DNA of 19,364 nucleotides from an uncultured Collinsella sp. Lineage in GTDB: Bacteria > Actinomycetota > Coriobacteriia > Coriobacteriales > Coriobacteriaceae. The notes beneath the pieces are model-generated. The model was not told the DNA's origin and ran no database searches. It was given only the letters and a program-made list of their open reading frames with translations. The stretch lies in the NCBI GenBank assembly GCA_902464175.1, contig CABQHZ010000029.1, forward strand, positions 1 through 19,364. Reading direction: 5' to 3'. The translations under genes and the position numbers were made by a program. Position 1 is the stretch's first letter. Every line of letters starts with the position of its first letter. This document shows, in pieces, positions 1-8,441 of the stretch.

Positions 1-1
1 G

Positions 2-148
2 CATACATTCGTTCAATATCGTGCCATAGAACGGTTGCGAGTGGGTTACGAATCTGCGCGTTCACTTTATCTCAGTAAAGCACAGGACGAGCCCCGCGTG
101 GGGCCGGCAGACCTGGCGCAAGAGTGTCCCTTTCGACTAGTCGTTTAA
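2..148 (+). other. Possible 3' end of an ORF entering from the left
   Basis: This frame is open from base 2 to a TAA at 146-148 and gives 48 residues ending in QECPFRLVV. I do not recognise the protein. No start can be judged because the frame runs off the window edge. The stretch holds a small GCCCC-GCGT-GGGGC inverted repeat (91-104) and ends beside the 10-bp palindrome CGACTAGTCG (134-143). It may be a true C-terminus, a decayed gene, or an intergenic repeat that happens to be open. Bases 149-247 show no gene. Confidence 0.2.
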
Positions 149-247
149 GAACGTCCCCAATGACTACCCTACCGCATCCGGAGCAAGGCAACGCCGCAGG
201 CAGAGGACGGACAGCGAGCGACGTCCAGAGCGAACAAGTTGGCATGA

Positions 248-288
248 AAAAGGCAAGGCATAGACCTTCTGGTCATGCCTTGCCTTTT
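248..288. terminator. Bidirectional rho-independent terminator after hspR
   Basis: The arms AAAAGGCAAGGCA (248-260) and TGCCTTGCCTTTT (276-288) are perfectly complementary. The 15-base interior can form a further GACC-TTCT-GGTC helix. The stem is flanked by A and T runs, so it can work on both strands. It most likely ends the minus-strand dnaK-grpE-dnaJ-hspR transcript and any plus-strand transcript from the left. Confidence 0.8.
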
Positions 289-330
289 GAATGACAAATT
301 GTCGCTCTGGGCGGCGCGCAGCGTCGAGCC

Positions 331-358
331 GTTACGCGGTTTGGTAAAACCGCGTAAC
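331..358 (-). repeat. Perfect 12-bp hairpin at the hspR stop codon
   Basis: GTTACGCGGTTT (331-342), the loop GGTA and AAACCGCGTAAC (347-358) form a perfect inverted repeat. Its last base is part of the hspR stop codon. No T run follows on the minus strand. It is therefore more likely an mRNA 3'-end stabiliser or transcriptional pause than a full terminator. The U-tailed terminator lies about 50 bp downstream. Confidence 0.6.
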
Positions 359-774
359 TATAGGTCTCCGCCGGCGCCCAGTAGCTTGCGCATAACTTGC
401 TCGGGGTTGACCGAGCCGTCGCGCGGGGCCAGAGCGGTGATCTTCTTCTGCATCTTGTACTCGTGCAGCTCGTCCTCGAGCTGGCGCACGCGAGCGCGGA
501 GCTTCTCGTTCTCGCGCTCGCGCTCCTCAGCACGCTCCTTCATATCGAGAATGCGCACCACGCCGGCGAGATTGATACCCTCGTCGGTCAGCTGGTTGAT
601 GAGTTCCAGACGCTCGATATCGGCACGCGAATACAGGCGCGTGTTACCGCCCGAGCGCTGAGGATTCACCAGGCCCTTGGACTCGTAGACGCGCAGAGTC
701 TGCGGGTGCATGCCGGTCAGCTCGGCCGCCACGCTGATCATGTACAGCGGTTTGTTCCTATTGTCCTCGGCCAT
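358..774 (-). CDS. hspR: HspR, MerR-family heat-shock repressor
   Basis: HspR represses the dnaK operon in actinobacteria and is thought to act with DnaK as co-repressor. The 138-residue protein opens with a MerR winged helix-turn-helix (about residues 9-75) carrying the HspR signature HPQTLRVYESKGLV and the wing RSGGNTRLYS. A charged coiled coil (RAEERERENEKLRARVRQLE) follows, as expected for a dimer. A start nine codons upstream (801) is possible. The ATG at 774 is preferred because AAAGGGG lies just upstream and family members begin near here. It is the last gene of the operon, 73 bp after dnaJ. I found no perfect HAIR operator (CTTGAGT-N7-ACTCAAG) upstream of dnaK, so the target sequence is uncertain. 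Confidence 0.93.
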   Translation of the reverse strand: MAEDNRNKPLYMISVAAELTGMHPQTLRVYESKGLVNPQRSGGNTRLYSRADIERLELINQLTDEGINLAGVVRILDMKERAEERERENEKLRARVRQLEDELHEYKMQKKITALAPRDGSVNPEQVMRKLLGAGGDL

Positions 775-847
775 GCTACCTGACCCCTTTCCGTCTCGCA
801 CATCTCCATCATAAGCCTGCGGCCAGCCCGTGGGCCACGCAACCGCC

Positions 848-1813
848 CTAGTACGTCGCCTTGTAACGGTTGACCTTCTCGCGATAATCGCGCGTGTCGG
901 CCTCGCGCAGTTTGGTCATAGCCTCGCGCTCATCATCGGACAGGTTCGTGGGAACCTGCACCTTGATCTCGACGAGCAGCGCACCCGTACGGCCGCGATG
1001 CTTAACGTCGGGCGCACCCATCTCCTTAAAGCGGAACTTCTTGCCCGTCTGGGTACCCGCGGGCACCTTCAGACGGACCGTCGCGCCACCGGGCGTGGGC
1101 ACGTCGACCGTGCAGCCGAGCGCCGCCTCGTAGACCGAGATCGGCACCTCCATGGTCACGTCGGCACCCTTGCGCTTAAACAGCGGATGCTCCTCCACGT
1201 GCGTGGTCACGACCAGGTCGCCGCGCTCGCCTCCGGCAACGCCGTACTCGCCGCGGCGCTTGTAGCGCAGCTTGCCGCCGTCGACCGCGCCCGCGGGCAC
1301 CGAGACCGTGATGGTCTGCTGCTCGCCCGTCGAGGGAATGCGGTAGGTGACCTTGTGCGTCACGCCGCGGAACGCGTCCTCGGCCGTTACGTCGACAGTC
1401 AGCGACAGGTCGCCGCCCTTGCGCGCGCGGTTGCGGCCCGCGCCCGCACCGGCAGCGCCCGCGGCCCCGGCAAAGCCCGAGCCCCAATCGCTGCCCCAGG
1501 CGCCGTTGCCGCTAAAGATGCTGTCGAAGATGTCGCCCCAGCCGCTGGCGCCCGCGCCGGCACCGTAGCCACCGCCATATGCGCCGCCTGCGCCCGGCAT
1601 GCCGCCAAACATGAGCATCTGGTCGTACTCTTTGCGCTTCTTCTCGTCCGAAAGCGTCTCGTAGGCTTCGCTGATTTCCTTGAACTTGGCCTCGTCGCCG
1701 CCGGCATCGGGGTGATATTTTTGCGCGAGCTTGCGAAACGCGCTCTTGATCTCTTTGTCGGAGGCGCTCTTGGATACGCCCAGGATGTCATAGAAGGTTT
1801 TGCCTGCAGCCAT
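848..1813 (-). CDS. DnaJ-family co-chaperone without zinc finger (CbpA-like, type II)
   Basis: This Hsp40 stimulates DnaK ATP hydrolysis and delivers substrates to it in the cytoplasm. The 321-residue protein has an N-terminal J domain (about 6-70) with the catalytic HPD at 34-36. A long Gly/Ala/Phe-rich linker follows (about 74-130), then the two beta-sandwich substrate domains (about 131-305). No CxxCxGxG repeats are present, so it is a type II J protein like CbpA or actinobacterial DnaJ2, not canonical DnaJ1. AGGAGAGGAG precedes the ATG. It lies third in the operon, 108 bp after grpE, and a strong hairpin occupies that gap. It is commonly annotated dnaJ because of its place; I leave the symbol empty to mark the difference. 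Confidence 0.93.
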   Translation of the reverse strand: MAAGKTFYDILGVSKSASDKEIKSAFRKLAQKYHPDAGGDEAKFKEISEAYETLSDEKKRKEYDQMLMFGGMPGAGGAYGGGYGAGAGASGWGDIFDSIFSGNGAWGSDWGSGFAGAAGAAGAGAGRNRARKGGDLSLTVDVTAEDAFRGVTHKVTYRIPSTGEQQTITVSVPAGAVDGGKLRYKRRGEYGVAGGERGDLVVTTHVEEHPLFKRKGADVTMEVPISVYEAALGCTVDVPTPGGATVRLKVPAGTQTGKKFRFKEMGAPDVKHRGRTGALLVEIKVQVPTNLSDDEREAMTKLREADTRDYREKVNRYKATY

Positions 1814-1886
1814 CGTAGCTCCTCTCCTGTTTCATCCGCCGCCCCTGCGGACGACGGCTCATGCTTTCATATGGCACTAGGCCAGA

Positions 1887-1916
1887 AAGGGCCCCGGGTG
1901 TTGCCCCGGGGCCCTT
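1887..1916 (-). terminator. GC-rich hairpin between grpE and dnaJ
   Basis: AAGGGCCCCGGG (1887-1898) pairs perfectly with CCCGGGGCCCTT (1905-1916) around a 6-base loop. On the minus strand only a short, interrupted T run follows (TTTCTGG). Full termination is doubtful. Partial termination or mRNA protection that lowers dnaJ/hspR relative to dnaK/grpE fits better. Confidence 0.6.
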
Positions 1917-1921
1917 CTCAA

Positions 1922-2764
1922 TTACTCCTCGGTGCCCTCGGCCGTATCGGCCGCAGCATCCTCGGGCGCCGCTTCGGGCTCCGGTGCGGGGCGCTTCTCG
2001 CCACCGTAGGTCACCGTCACCATCGCAGAGCGCAGGATGCGGTCCGCCATGCGGTAGCCCTTCTGGTACACGTCGTTGACGGTCTCGTCGTACTGCGATG
2101 CGTCCTCGACGCGACCTACGGCCTGGTGCTCGAGCGGATCGAACGCCTCGCCCTTGGGGTCGATGGGCTCAACGCCCTCATGCGCAAACACGTCGAGTAG
2201 CTTGGCATGCACCGCGCCAACGCCGTCGACGAACTGCTTAAAGTCGTCGGTAAGCTCCTGGCTGCGGGCATGATCGATCGCACGCTCGATATCGTCGACC
2301 ACCGGCAGCAGCGCGGTGACGAGCTTCTCGGTCGCGCGCTCGCGCTCGGCAATCCGCTCATTGGCGGTGCGGCGGCGGAAGTTCTCCCAGTCGGCCTGCA
2401 GACGGGCGGTGCGCTCGGTGGCGTCCTTTGCCTTGTCCTCGGCGGCCTTCTGAGCCTCTGCCGCAGCCTCGAGCTCATGGCGCACGTCGGCAAGCTCCTT
2501 CTGAGCCTGCTCGAACTTAAGCTTAAAGTCGTTGTCGGCGGCTTCCTCACCGGCGCGGATAGCGGCTTCCACCATCTCGTCCTCGGTCATCGTCGCCTCC
2601 TTGTTGGAATCCTCTACCTGGTTCTCGGCAGCCTCGGCGGCCGGGGCCTCGTTAGCCTCGGTATCGTCGACGGCCTCTACGGGAATCTTCACGTCCTTCT
2701 CCTCAGAGTCAACGGGGGCGGCGCCAGTGGCAGCCGCCTCCGTGCGAGCTTTACGGGCGGACAT
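1922..2764 (-). CDS. grpE: GrpE nucleotide exchange factor
   Basis: GrpE releases ADP from DnaK and so resets the chaperone cycle. The 280-residue protein has an acidic, low-complexity N-terminal region (about 1-75), a long helix/coiled coil (about 78-140, including WENFRRRTANER) and the GrpE core and beta domain (about 140-235). Core landmarks are LLPVVDDIERAI, FDPLEHQAV and VYQKGYRMADRILRSAMV. An acidic tail rich in Glu, Ala and Pro ends it. It is longer than Escherichia coli GrpE because both ends are extended with disordered acidic sequence. The ATG lies only two bases after the dnaK stop, which implies translational coupling. Confidence 0.96.
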   Translation of the reverse strand: MSARKARTEAAATGAAPVDSEEKDVKIPVEAVDDTEANEAPAAEAAENQVEDSNKEATMTEDEMVEAAIRAGEEAADNDFKLKFEQAQKELADVRHELEAAAEAQKAAEDKAKDATERTARLQADWENFRRRTANERIAERERATEKLVTALLPVVDDIERAIDHARSQELTDDFKQFVDGVGAVHAKLLDVFAHEGVEPIDPKGEAFDPLEHQAVGRVEDASQYDETVNDVYQKGYRMADRILRSAMVTVTYGGEKRPAPEPEAAPEDAAADTAEGTEE

Positions 2765-2766
2765 GA

Positions 2767-4659
<1,893 letters not shown>

Positions 4660-4740
4660 TAGAAATTCCCTCTCTCTTGTGCGTTTGCACCGACTCGGCG
4701 GTCTGCCGCGCGGTGTTTCGGCTTGTCTTTCAGGATGTAG

Positions 4741-4769
4741 TGTATCCCCTTATGGGCCGGAATATACAA
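4741..4769 (-). promoter_or_regulatory. Candidate dnaK promoter
   Basis: Read on the minus strand, TTGTAT (4764-4769) and GATACA (4741-4746) are 17 bp apart and would start transcription near 4734, giving a ~75-base leader. The match to consensus is only fair. Just upstream is a 6-bp inverted repeat, AAATCT (4769-4774) with AGATTT (4790-4795). This is the best sigma-70-like site I see, but others nearby could serve. Confidence 0.35.
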
Positions 4770-4799
4770 AATCTAAGTCAATTCATATAAGATTTCTTA

Positions 4800-4858
4800 T
4801 TGTCGAGAGTTTAGGTCCGCAAAAGTACAGGTAGATGCGCTGTTTGAGTTCTCGACAA
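4800..4858. repeat. Spaced 9-bp inverted repeat upstream of dnaK
   Basis: TTGTCGAGA (4800-4808) and TCTCGACAA (4850-4858) are perfect reverse complements 41 bp apart, about 140-200 bp upstream of the dnaK start. The right copy abuts TTTGAGT, close to half of the HspR HAIR site, but the second HAIR half is absent. The pair could be two operator half-sites for a looping repressor or an activator site. Confidence 0.5.
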
Positions 4859-4932
4859 ATCTAATGAGATCTATGTAGAGTTGGCTGAGGCTTGGATCTG
4901 GAGGCGCGCGGGGGACCTTGGGGCGACCCCGG

Positions 4933-5101
4933 GGAAAGCGCGTCCCGTTTTGAGCGCCGATTCCGGGACACGCTTTCCGTTAGAAGGCTCAACTGGAAAC
5001 TGCGTCCCGTTTTGAATGCAAATTCCGGGTCGTAGTTTCCGCCAGTGGCCCAACCGGAAAATACGACCCGTTTCTCGGCCGAATAACGGGATACGGCTTG
5101 C
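4933..5101. repeat. Three-copy tandem array of ~46-bp palindromes
   Basis: Three units begin at 4933, 4995 and 5056, a period of 62 and 61 bp. Units 1 and 2 open with GGAAA and close with TTTCC around CCCGTTTTGA and TTCCGGG cores (4933-4978, 4995-5040). Unit 3 (5056-5101) keeps GGAAAATACGACCCG and AACGGGATACGG but its end has drifted to GGCTTG. Each can fold into a long hairpin. The spacers are also related (GGCTCAACT, GGCCCAACC, GCTCAATC). The arm sequences differ between units while pairing is largely kept, which suggests selection on structure. Confidence 0.85.
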
Positions 5102-5236
5102 GCAAGCTCGCTCAATCATCCTATATTTCAAGTCACCTTTAGCTAACATTCGTGCAGCTCAACGGCCCCACCTGCGTGTTTTTTAGTAAGCCGTGGCATA
5201 CTCGGCGAACGGTATGAAGATGACGGTCAGAGGGTA
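5102..5236. other. Gene-free stretch between the palindrome array and the ferredoxin promoter
   Basis: I see no coding sequence in this part of the 666-bp gap between dnaK and the ferredoxin gene. The only structure is a weak stem (about 5152-5157 with 5172-5177, partly G-U pairs) followed by a six-base T run (5179-5184). It might end a plus-strand transcript through the array. The rest of the gap is covered by the separate promoter and repeat entries. Confidence 0.4.
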
Positions 5237-5264
5237 TTGCAAACGGTCGTTCCCGTGGTATGTT
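5237..5264 (+). promoter_or_regulatory. Probable ferredoxin promoter
   Basis: TTGCAA (5237-5242) and TATGTT (5259-5264) are 16 bp apart. The -10 box has an extended TG element (TGG before TATGTT). Transcription would begin near 5271, about 55 bases before the ferredoxin ATG. Confidence 0.55.
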
Positions 5265-5325
5265 TTTGCCCGAATCACACCGACGCACATCGCCTGTAGC
5301 GTCGGTCAACAGAGAGGAAACTACC

Positions 5326-5511
5326 ATGGCTCATCCCGTAATTGATGCCGACGAGTGCATCGCTTGTGGCGTTTGCGTCGACTCCTGCCCCGCTGGCGTT
5401 CTGGAGCTCCAGGACGTCGCTACCGTCGCTGACGAGGACTCCTGCGTCGCCTGTGGCGCTTGCCAGGACGCTTGCCCCGCTGGCGCTATCACCGAGATCG
5501 TCGAGGAGTAA
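5326..5511 (+). CDS. Small 2[4Fe-4S] ferredoxin
   Basis: This 61-residue bacterial-type ferredoxin carries electrons in the cytoplasm, typically for anaerobic oxidoreductases such as pyruvate:ferredoxin oxidoreductase or hydrogenase. Two CxxCxxCxxxCP motifs are intact: C11, C14, C17, C21 and C40, C43, C46, C50. Each motif's fourth Cys completes the other cluster. The two halves resemble each other (CIACGVCVDSCPAG and CVACGACQDACPAG), the internal duplication typical of clostridial ferredoxins. AGAGAGGA lies just upstream of the ATG. An in-frame extension to 5260 has no ribosome site and is rejected. The gene is monocistronic and is followed by a terminator. Its redox partner cannot be told from the context. 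Confidence 0.96.
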   Translation: MAHPVIDADECIACGVCVDSCPAGVLELQDVATVADEDSCVACGACQDACPAGAITEIVEE

Positions 5512-5552
5512 CAACTCCCCCACTTGCACACTCAAAAGTACACCGTGCACAA

Positions 5553-5590
5553 AAAAGGAGGCCTCCGCATCGCCGCGGAGGCCTCCTTTT
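5553..5590. terminator. Bidirectional terminator between ferredoxin and niaR
   Basis: Perfect 16-bp arms, AAAAGGAGGCCTCCGC (5553-5568) and GCGGAGGCCTCCTTTT (5575-5590), flank a 6-base loop, with A and T runs at the ends. It ends the ferredoxin transcript on the plus strand and the nadA-nadB-nadC-niaR transcript on the minus strand. Confidence 0.9.
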
Positions 5591-5600
5591 GCATTCGTTA

Positions 5601-6146
5601 CTACGATAAATCATCTTCGTAGGGCATCAGGTCGGCTAGGTAGCCCTTCTCTTTGAGCATGGTCTCAATCTCGTCGAGAGTCTGCTCGTCTTCTGCCGCG
5701 ATGCGATGGAAGTGATAGCCGCTGGTCACCGTCAGCAACGGAAAGCTCTTGCCGCTGGCGATGTCGTGCAGGTAGCGCTCGATATCGCGGCGGTTGCGGA
5801 TGTCCAGGTCGGCCGTGATCTTGCCGTACACGCGATGGTTGACGATCACGTTGAGCACGGCGCCGCCCGCATCGACGATGCTCGTGAGCTCGTCGCCCGC
5901 CTGCTCCACGCTGTGGCGCACCTTGACCAAGCGCGTGGGCACAGCCGGGCTGCTCTCGGCTTCCTGCAGCACGTAGCCGCGGTTGGTAGCGACGATATCG
6001 TGCCCGTCGGCGCGCAGCAAGGCAATGTCTTGCACCACGACCTGACGGCTCACGCCCACCTCGCGGGCAAGCGCGCTGCCCGAAACGGGATCTTTAGCCC
6101 CCTCGAGCACGGCCATGATGGAACGGCGACGCTCGCGGGCGTTCAT
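5601..6146 (-). CDS. niaR: NiaR (YrxA-type) repressor of NAD biosynthesis
   Basis: NiaR represses de novo NAD and niacin uptake genes when nicotinate is plentiful. The 181-residue protein has an N-terminal helix-turn-helix (about 1-60; GSALAREVGVSRQVVVQDIALLR) and a C-terminal 3H domain (about 70-175). The histidines of that domain are visible at H78 (VRH), H104 (VNHRVYG) and H145/H147 (GYHFH), and some of these bind metal in characterised members. It is the last gene of the nad operon. Its ATG overlaps the nadC stop by one base (TAATG), so the two are translationally coupled. The palindrome at the nadA promoter is the obvious operator, implying feedback control of its own operon. Confidence 0.92.
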   Translation of the reverse strand: MNARERRRSIMAVLEGAKDPVSGSALAREVGVSRQVVVQDIALLRADGHDIVATNRGYVLQEAESSPAVPTRLVKVRHSVEQAGDELTSIVDAGGAVLNVIVNHRVYGKITADLDIRNRRDIERYLHDIASGKSFPLLTVTSGYHFHRIAAEDEQTLDEIETMLKEKGYLADLMPYEDDLS

Positions 6147-7006
6147 TATTTACCGTCCAGCAGACGCAGGTGCTTAAGCGAGAGGTCGAGGATCGGCGCG
6201 GAGTGCGTCAGGGCGCCCGAGCTAATAAAGTCGACGCCCAGGTCGGCCAGAGCGCGAATGTTGTCGGCGTCCACATTGCCCGAGCACTCGGTCTTGGCGC
6301 GGCCGTCGATAAGCTCGATGGCGGCGGCCATGTCGTCGTGAGTCATGTTGTCGAGCATGATGATGTCGGCGCCAGCATCCACGGCCTCGCGCACCATATC
6401 GAGGTTCTCGCACTCAATCTCGACCGTCGTGGTAAACGACGCATGGGTGCGCGCCATCTCGATCGCACGTGCCACGCCACCGGCGGCGTCGATGTGGTTG
6501 TCCTTAAGCATGACGGCGGTCGACAGGTTGTAGCGATGGTTGCTGCCGCCGCCAATCTCGACTGCGGCCTTCTCGAAGACGCGCATACCCGGCGTGGTCT
6601 TGCGCGTGTCGACGAGCACGGTCTTGGTGCCCTCGAGCACCGCAGCCATCTGATGCGTATAGGTGGCGATGCCGCTCATGCGCTGCAGGTAGTTGAGTGC
6701 CACGCGCTCGCCCGAAAGCAGCACACGCGCGTCACCGCGCACCTGGCCCACATGGTCGCCGGCGTGCACCTCGTCGCCATCGGCGACATCGAACAGCACC
6801 GAGCTCTGCGAATCCAGCAGCTCGAAGGTGCGGGCGAACACATCCAGGCCGGCGATGATGCCGTCGGCCTTGGCGATGAGCTCGACGGTAGCGGGACGCG
6901 CCGTGGGGCACACGCTTGCCGTGCTCACGTCCTCAAAAGTGATGTCCTCGCGCAGCGCCTGCAGAATCAGATCATCGACGACGAGCTTCATGGTAATGGG
7001 ATTCAT
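6146..7006 (-). CDS. nadC: Quinolinate phosphoribosyltransferase (NadC)
   Basis: NadC converts quinolinate and PRPP to nicotinate mononucleotide, CO2 and pyrophosphate, the third step of de novo NAD synthesis. The 286-residue length is normal. Motifs in order are LNYLQRMSGIAT (104-115), DTRKTTPGMR (133-142), GGGSNHRYNL (152-161), KDNH (168-171), ECEN (198-201), LDN (218-220) and SSGALTHS (262-269). These form the substrate and PRPP pockets. The motif ECSGNV (240-245) has Cys where many homologues have Ala. GGAGGAG within the end of nadB lies just upstream of the ATG at 7006, which supports that start over the internal ATG at 6991. It is 3 bp after nadB. Confidence 0.97.
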   Translation of the reverse strand: MNPITMKLVVDDLILQALREDITFEDVSTASVCPTARPATVELIAKADGIIAGLDVFARTFELLDSQSSVLFDVADGDEVHAGDHVGQVRGDARVLLSGERVALNYLQRMSGIATYTHQMAAVLEGTKTVLVDTRKTTPGMRVFEKAAVEIGGGSNHRYNLSTAVMLKDNHIDAAGGVARAIEMARTHASFTTTVEIECENLDMVREAVDAGADIIMLDNMTHDDMAAAIELIDGRAKTECSGNVDADNIRALADLGVDFISSGALTHSAPILDLSLKHLRLLDGK

Positions 7007-7009
7007 GGT

Positions 7010-8386
7010 CTACTCCTCCACGGCCTGCGTGCCGGCGGCACGGGCCAAATCATCGATTGCAAGGGTATCGGCGCTCAGGGCGCGGTGACGTCCGTCGAGC
7101 GCGGGCTCGCCCGCCTGCTCCACGGCAAGCGACTCGCCGGTGCGCATACGCCAAGCGGCACGGCGACCCCAAACCAAGGACTCGAGCAGGCTGTTGGAAG
7201 CCAGACGGTTCTTGCCGTGCACACCGTTGCAGGCCGTCTCGCCGGCGGCGTAGAGCTCGGGCATGGAGGTGCGGCCGTCCTTGTCGACCCACACGCCGCC
7301 CATAAAGTAGTGCTGCGTGGGCGTGACGGGGATGGGCTCGTCCAAGATGTCGCGGCCGTCCTCCAGGCAGCGTGCGCGGATGTTGGCAAAGTGCCCAGTC
7401 ACCACGTCGCGCTCGACGGGAGCAAAGCTCAGCCACTCGTGCTCGGTGCCGTCATGCTTCATTTGCTCGCGAATGGCGGCGGCGACCACGTCGCGCGGCT
7501 GCAGCTCGTCGGTAAAACGCTCGCCGGCAGCATTGAGCAGAATCGCGCCCTCGCCGCGGCAGCTCTCGCTGATCAGGAACGTGCGACCTGGCTGCGGCGA
7601 GAACAGGCCCGTGGGGTGAATCTGCACGTAGTCCAGGTGCTCCATCGTAATGCCGTGCTCCTGAGCGATGTAGCAAGCGTCGCCCGTGAGCTGCGGATAG
7701 TTGGTCGAATGGTCATACACGCCACCGATGCCGCCCGTCGCCCACAACGTATGGCGCGCGTGAATCTCAAACGGCTCGCCGGCATGCACGCCCTCGTTAG
7801 CATTTGCAAGCTCATCGGCGGGACGGACCGAGTCGTCCTCGTCCACGGACACGGCAACGATGCCGGTACATACCGTGGCGCCGTCGCGCTCGTCGGTCAG
7901 GATATCGGTCATGGCCACGTGCTCAAGAATCTGCACGTTGTCCAGCTTACGGACGGCCTGGAGCAGCTTGGTCGTGATCTCCTTGCCCGTAATATCGGCG
8001 TGGAAGGCGATACGCGGGCGGCTGTGCGCGCCCTCGCGGGTAAAGTCGAGGCTGCCGTCGGCCTTGCGCTCAAAGTCCACACCCATCGCCAGCAGGTCGT
8101 TGATGACCGAGCGGCTCGAGCGGATCATGATGTCGACGCTCTCGCGGCGGTTCTCGTAGTGGCCGGCGTGCATGGTGTCCTCAAAGAAGGCATCGTAGTC
8201 CGAGCCCTCGGGCAGCACGCAAATGCCGCCCTGCGCGAGCATCGAATCGCACTCGTCGACAGCGCCCTTGGAGAGCATGATCACGCGCATGCTCGTCGGC
8301 AGGTTGAGAGCCGCATACAGGCCCGCTACGCCGCAGCCGGCAATAACGACGTCGCACTCCATATCGTGGTATTGCTTGGTTTCCAC
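7010..8386 (-). CDS. nadB: L-aspartate oxidase (NadB)
   Basis: NadB is a flavoprotein that oxidises L-aspartate to iminoaspartate for NadA. In anaerobes fumarate is the likely electron acceptor. The 458-residue protein has the FAD Rossmann motif GCGVAG (17-22). It also has the succinate dehydrogenase/NadB family blocks VQIHPTG, SESCRGEGAILLN, HYFMGGVWVD and ELYAAGETACNGVHGKNRLASNSLLE, where His and Arg bind the dicarboxylate. I chose the GTG at 8386 because AGGGAGAGG lies 6 bases upstream and the FAD motif then falls at a usual distance. An ATG at 8413 is preceded only by a palindrome and lacks a clear ribosome site. Longer versions read into nadA in another frame. Confidence 0.95.
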   Translation of the reverse strand: METKQYHDMECDVVIAGCGVAGLYAALNLPTSMRVIMLSKGAVDECDSMLAQGGICVLPEGSDYDAFFEDTMHAGHYENRRESVDIMIRSSRSVINDLLAMGVDFERKADGSLDFTREGAHSRPRIAFHADITGKEITTKLLQAVRKLDNVQILEHVAMTDILTDERDGATVCTGIVAVSVDEDDSVRPADELANANEGVHAGEPFEIHARHTLWATGGIGGVYDHSTNYPQLTGDACYIAQEHGITMEHLDYVQIHPTGLFSPQPGRTFLISESCRGEGAILLNAAGERFTDELQPRDVVAAAIREQMKHDGTEHEWLSFAPVERDVVTGHFANIRARCLEDGRDILDEPIPVTPTQHYFMGGVWVDKDGRTSMPELYAAGETACNGVHGKNRLASNSLLESLVWGRRAAWRMRTGESLAVEQAGEPALDGRHRALSADTLAIDDLARAAGTQAVEE

Positions 8387-8414
8387 AGGAATCCTCTCCC
8401 TTGAATGTGACATA

Positions 8415-8427
8415 AGGGACCGTCCCT
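8415..8427. repeat. AGGGAC-C-GTCCCT palindrome between nadA and nadB
   Basis: A 6-bp inverted repeat with a single central base lies in the 55-bp gap between nadA and nadB. It shares the GGGAC/GTCCC core with the longer inverted repeat before hypF and with sequence near 124-160. It overlaps neither gene if the nadB GTG start is correct. Confidence 0.6.
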
Positions 8428-8441
8428 CATGCCGCATTGTT

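Noticed and set aside
830..2200. A 456-codon plus-strand frame over dnaJ and the end of grpE
   Set aside because: It is antisense to two genes with clear domains and ribosome sites, and its own product has no recognisable motif.
4843..4863. HAIR operator for HspR
   Set aside because: TTTGAGT matches one half, but the base positions seven bases later do not match ACTCAAG.
4933..5101. CRISPR array
   Set aside because: The repeats are imperfect palindromes that differ from one another, the short spacers are related in sequence, and no cas gene is present.
4861..5149. Minus-strand 84- and 92-codon frames inside the palindrome array
   Set aside because: They run through the tandem palindromes and their peptides simply reflect the repeat. 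No ribosome site or homology is visible.
6170..8404. A 744-codon open frame on the plus strand across nadC and nadB
   Set aside because: It is antisense to two well-recognised genes, has low-complexity His/Ala/Val/Leu composition, and no ribosome site. High GC at third positions of the real genes keeps the opposite strand open.
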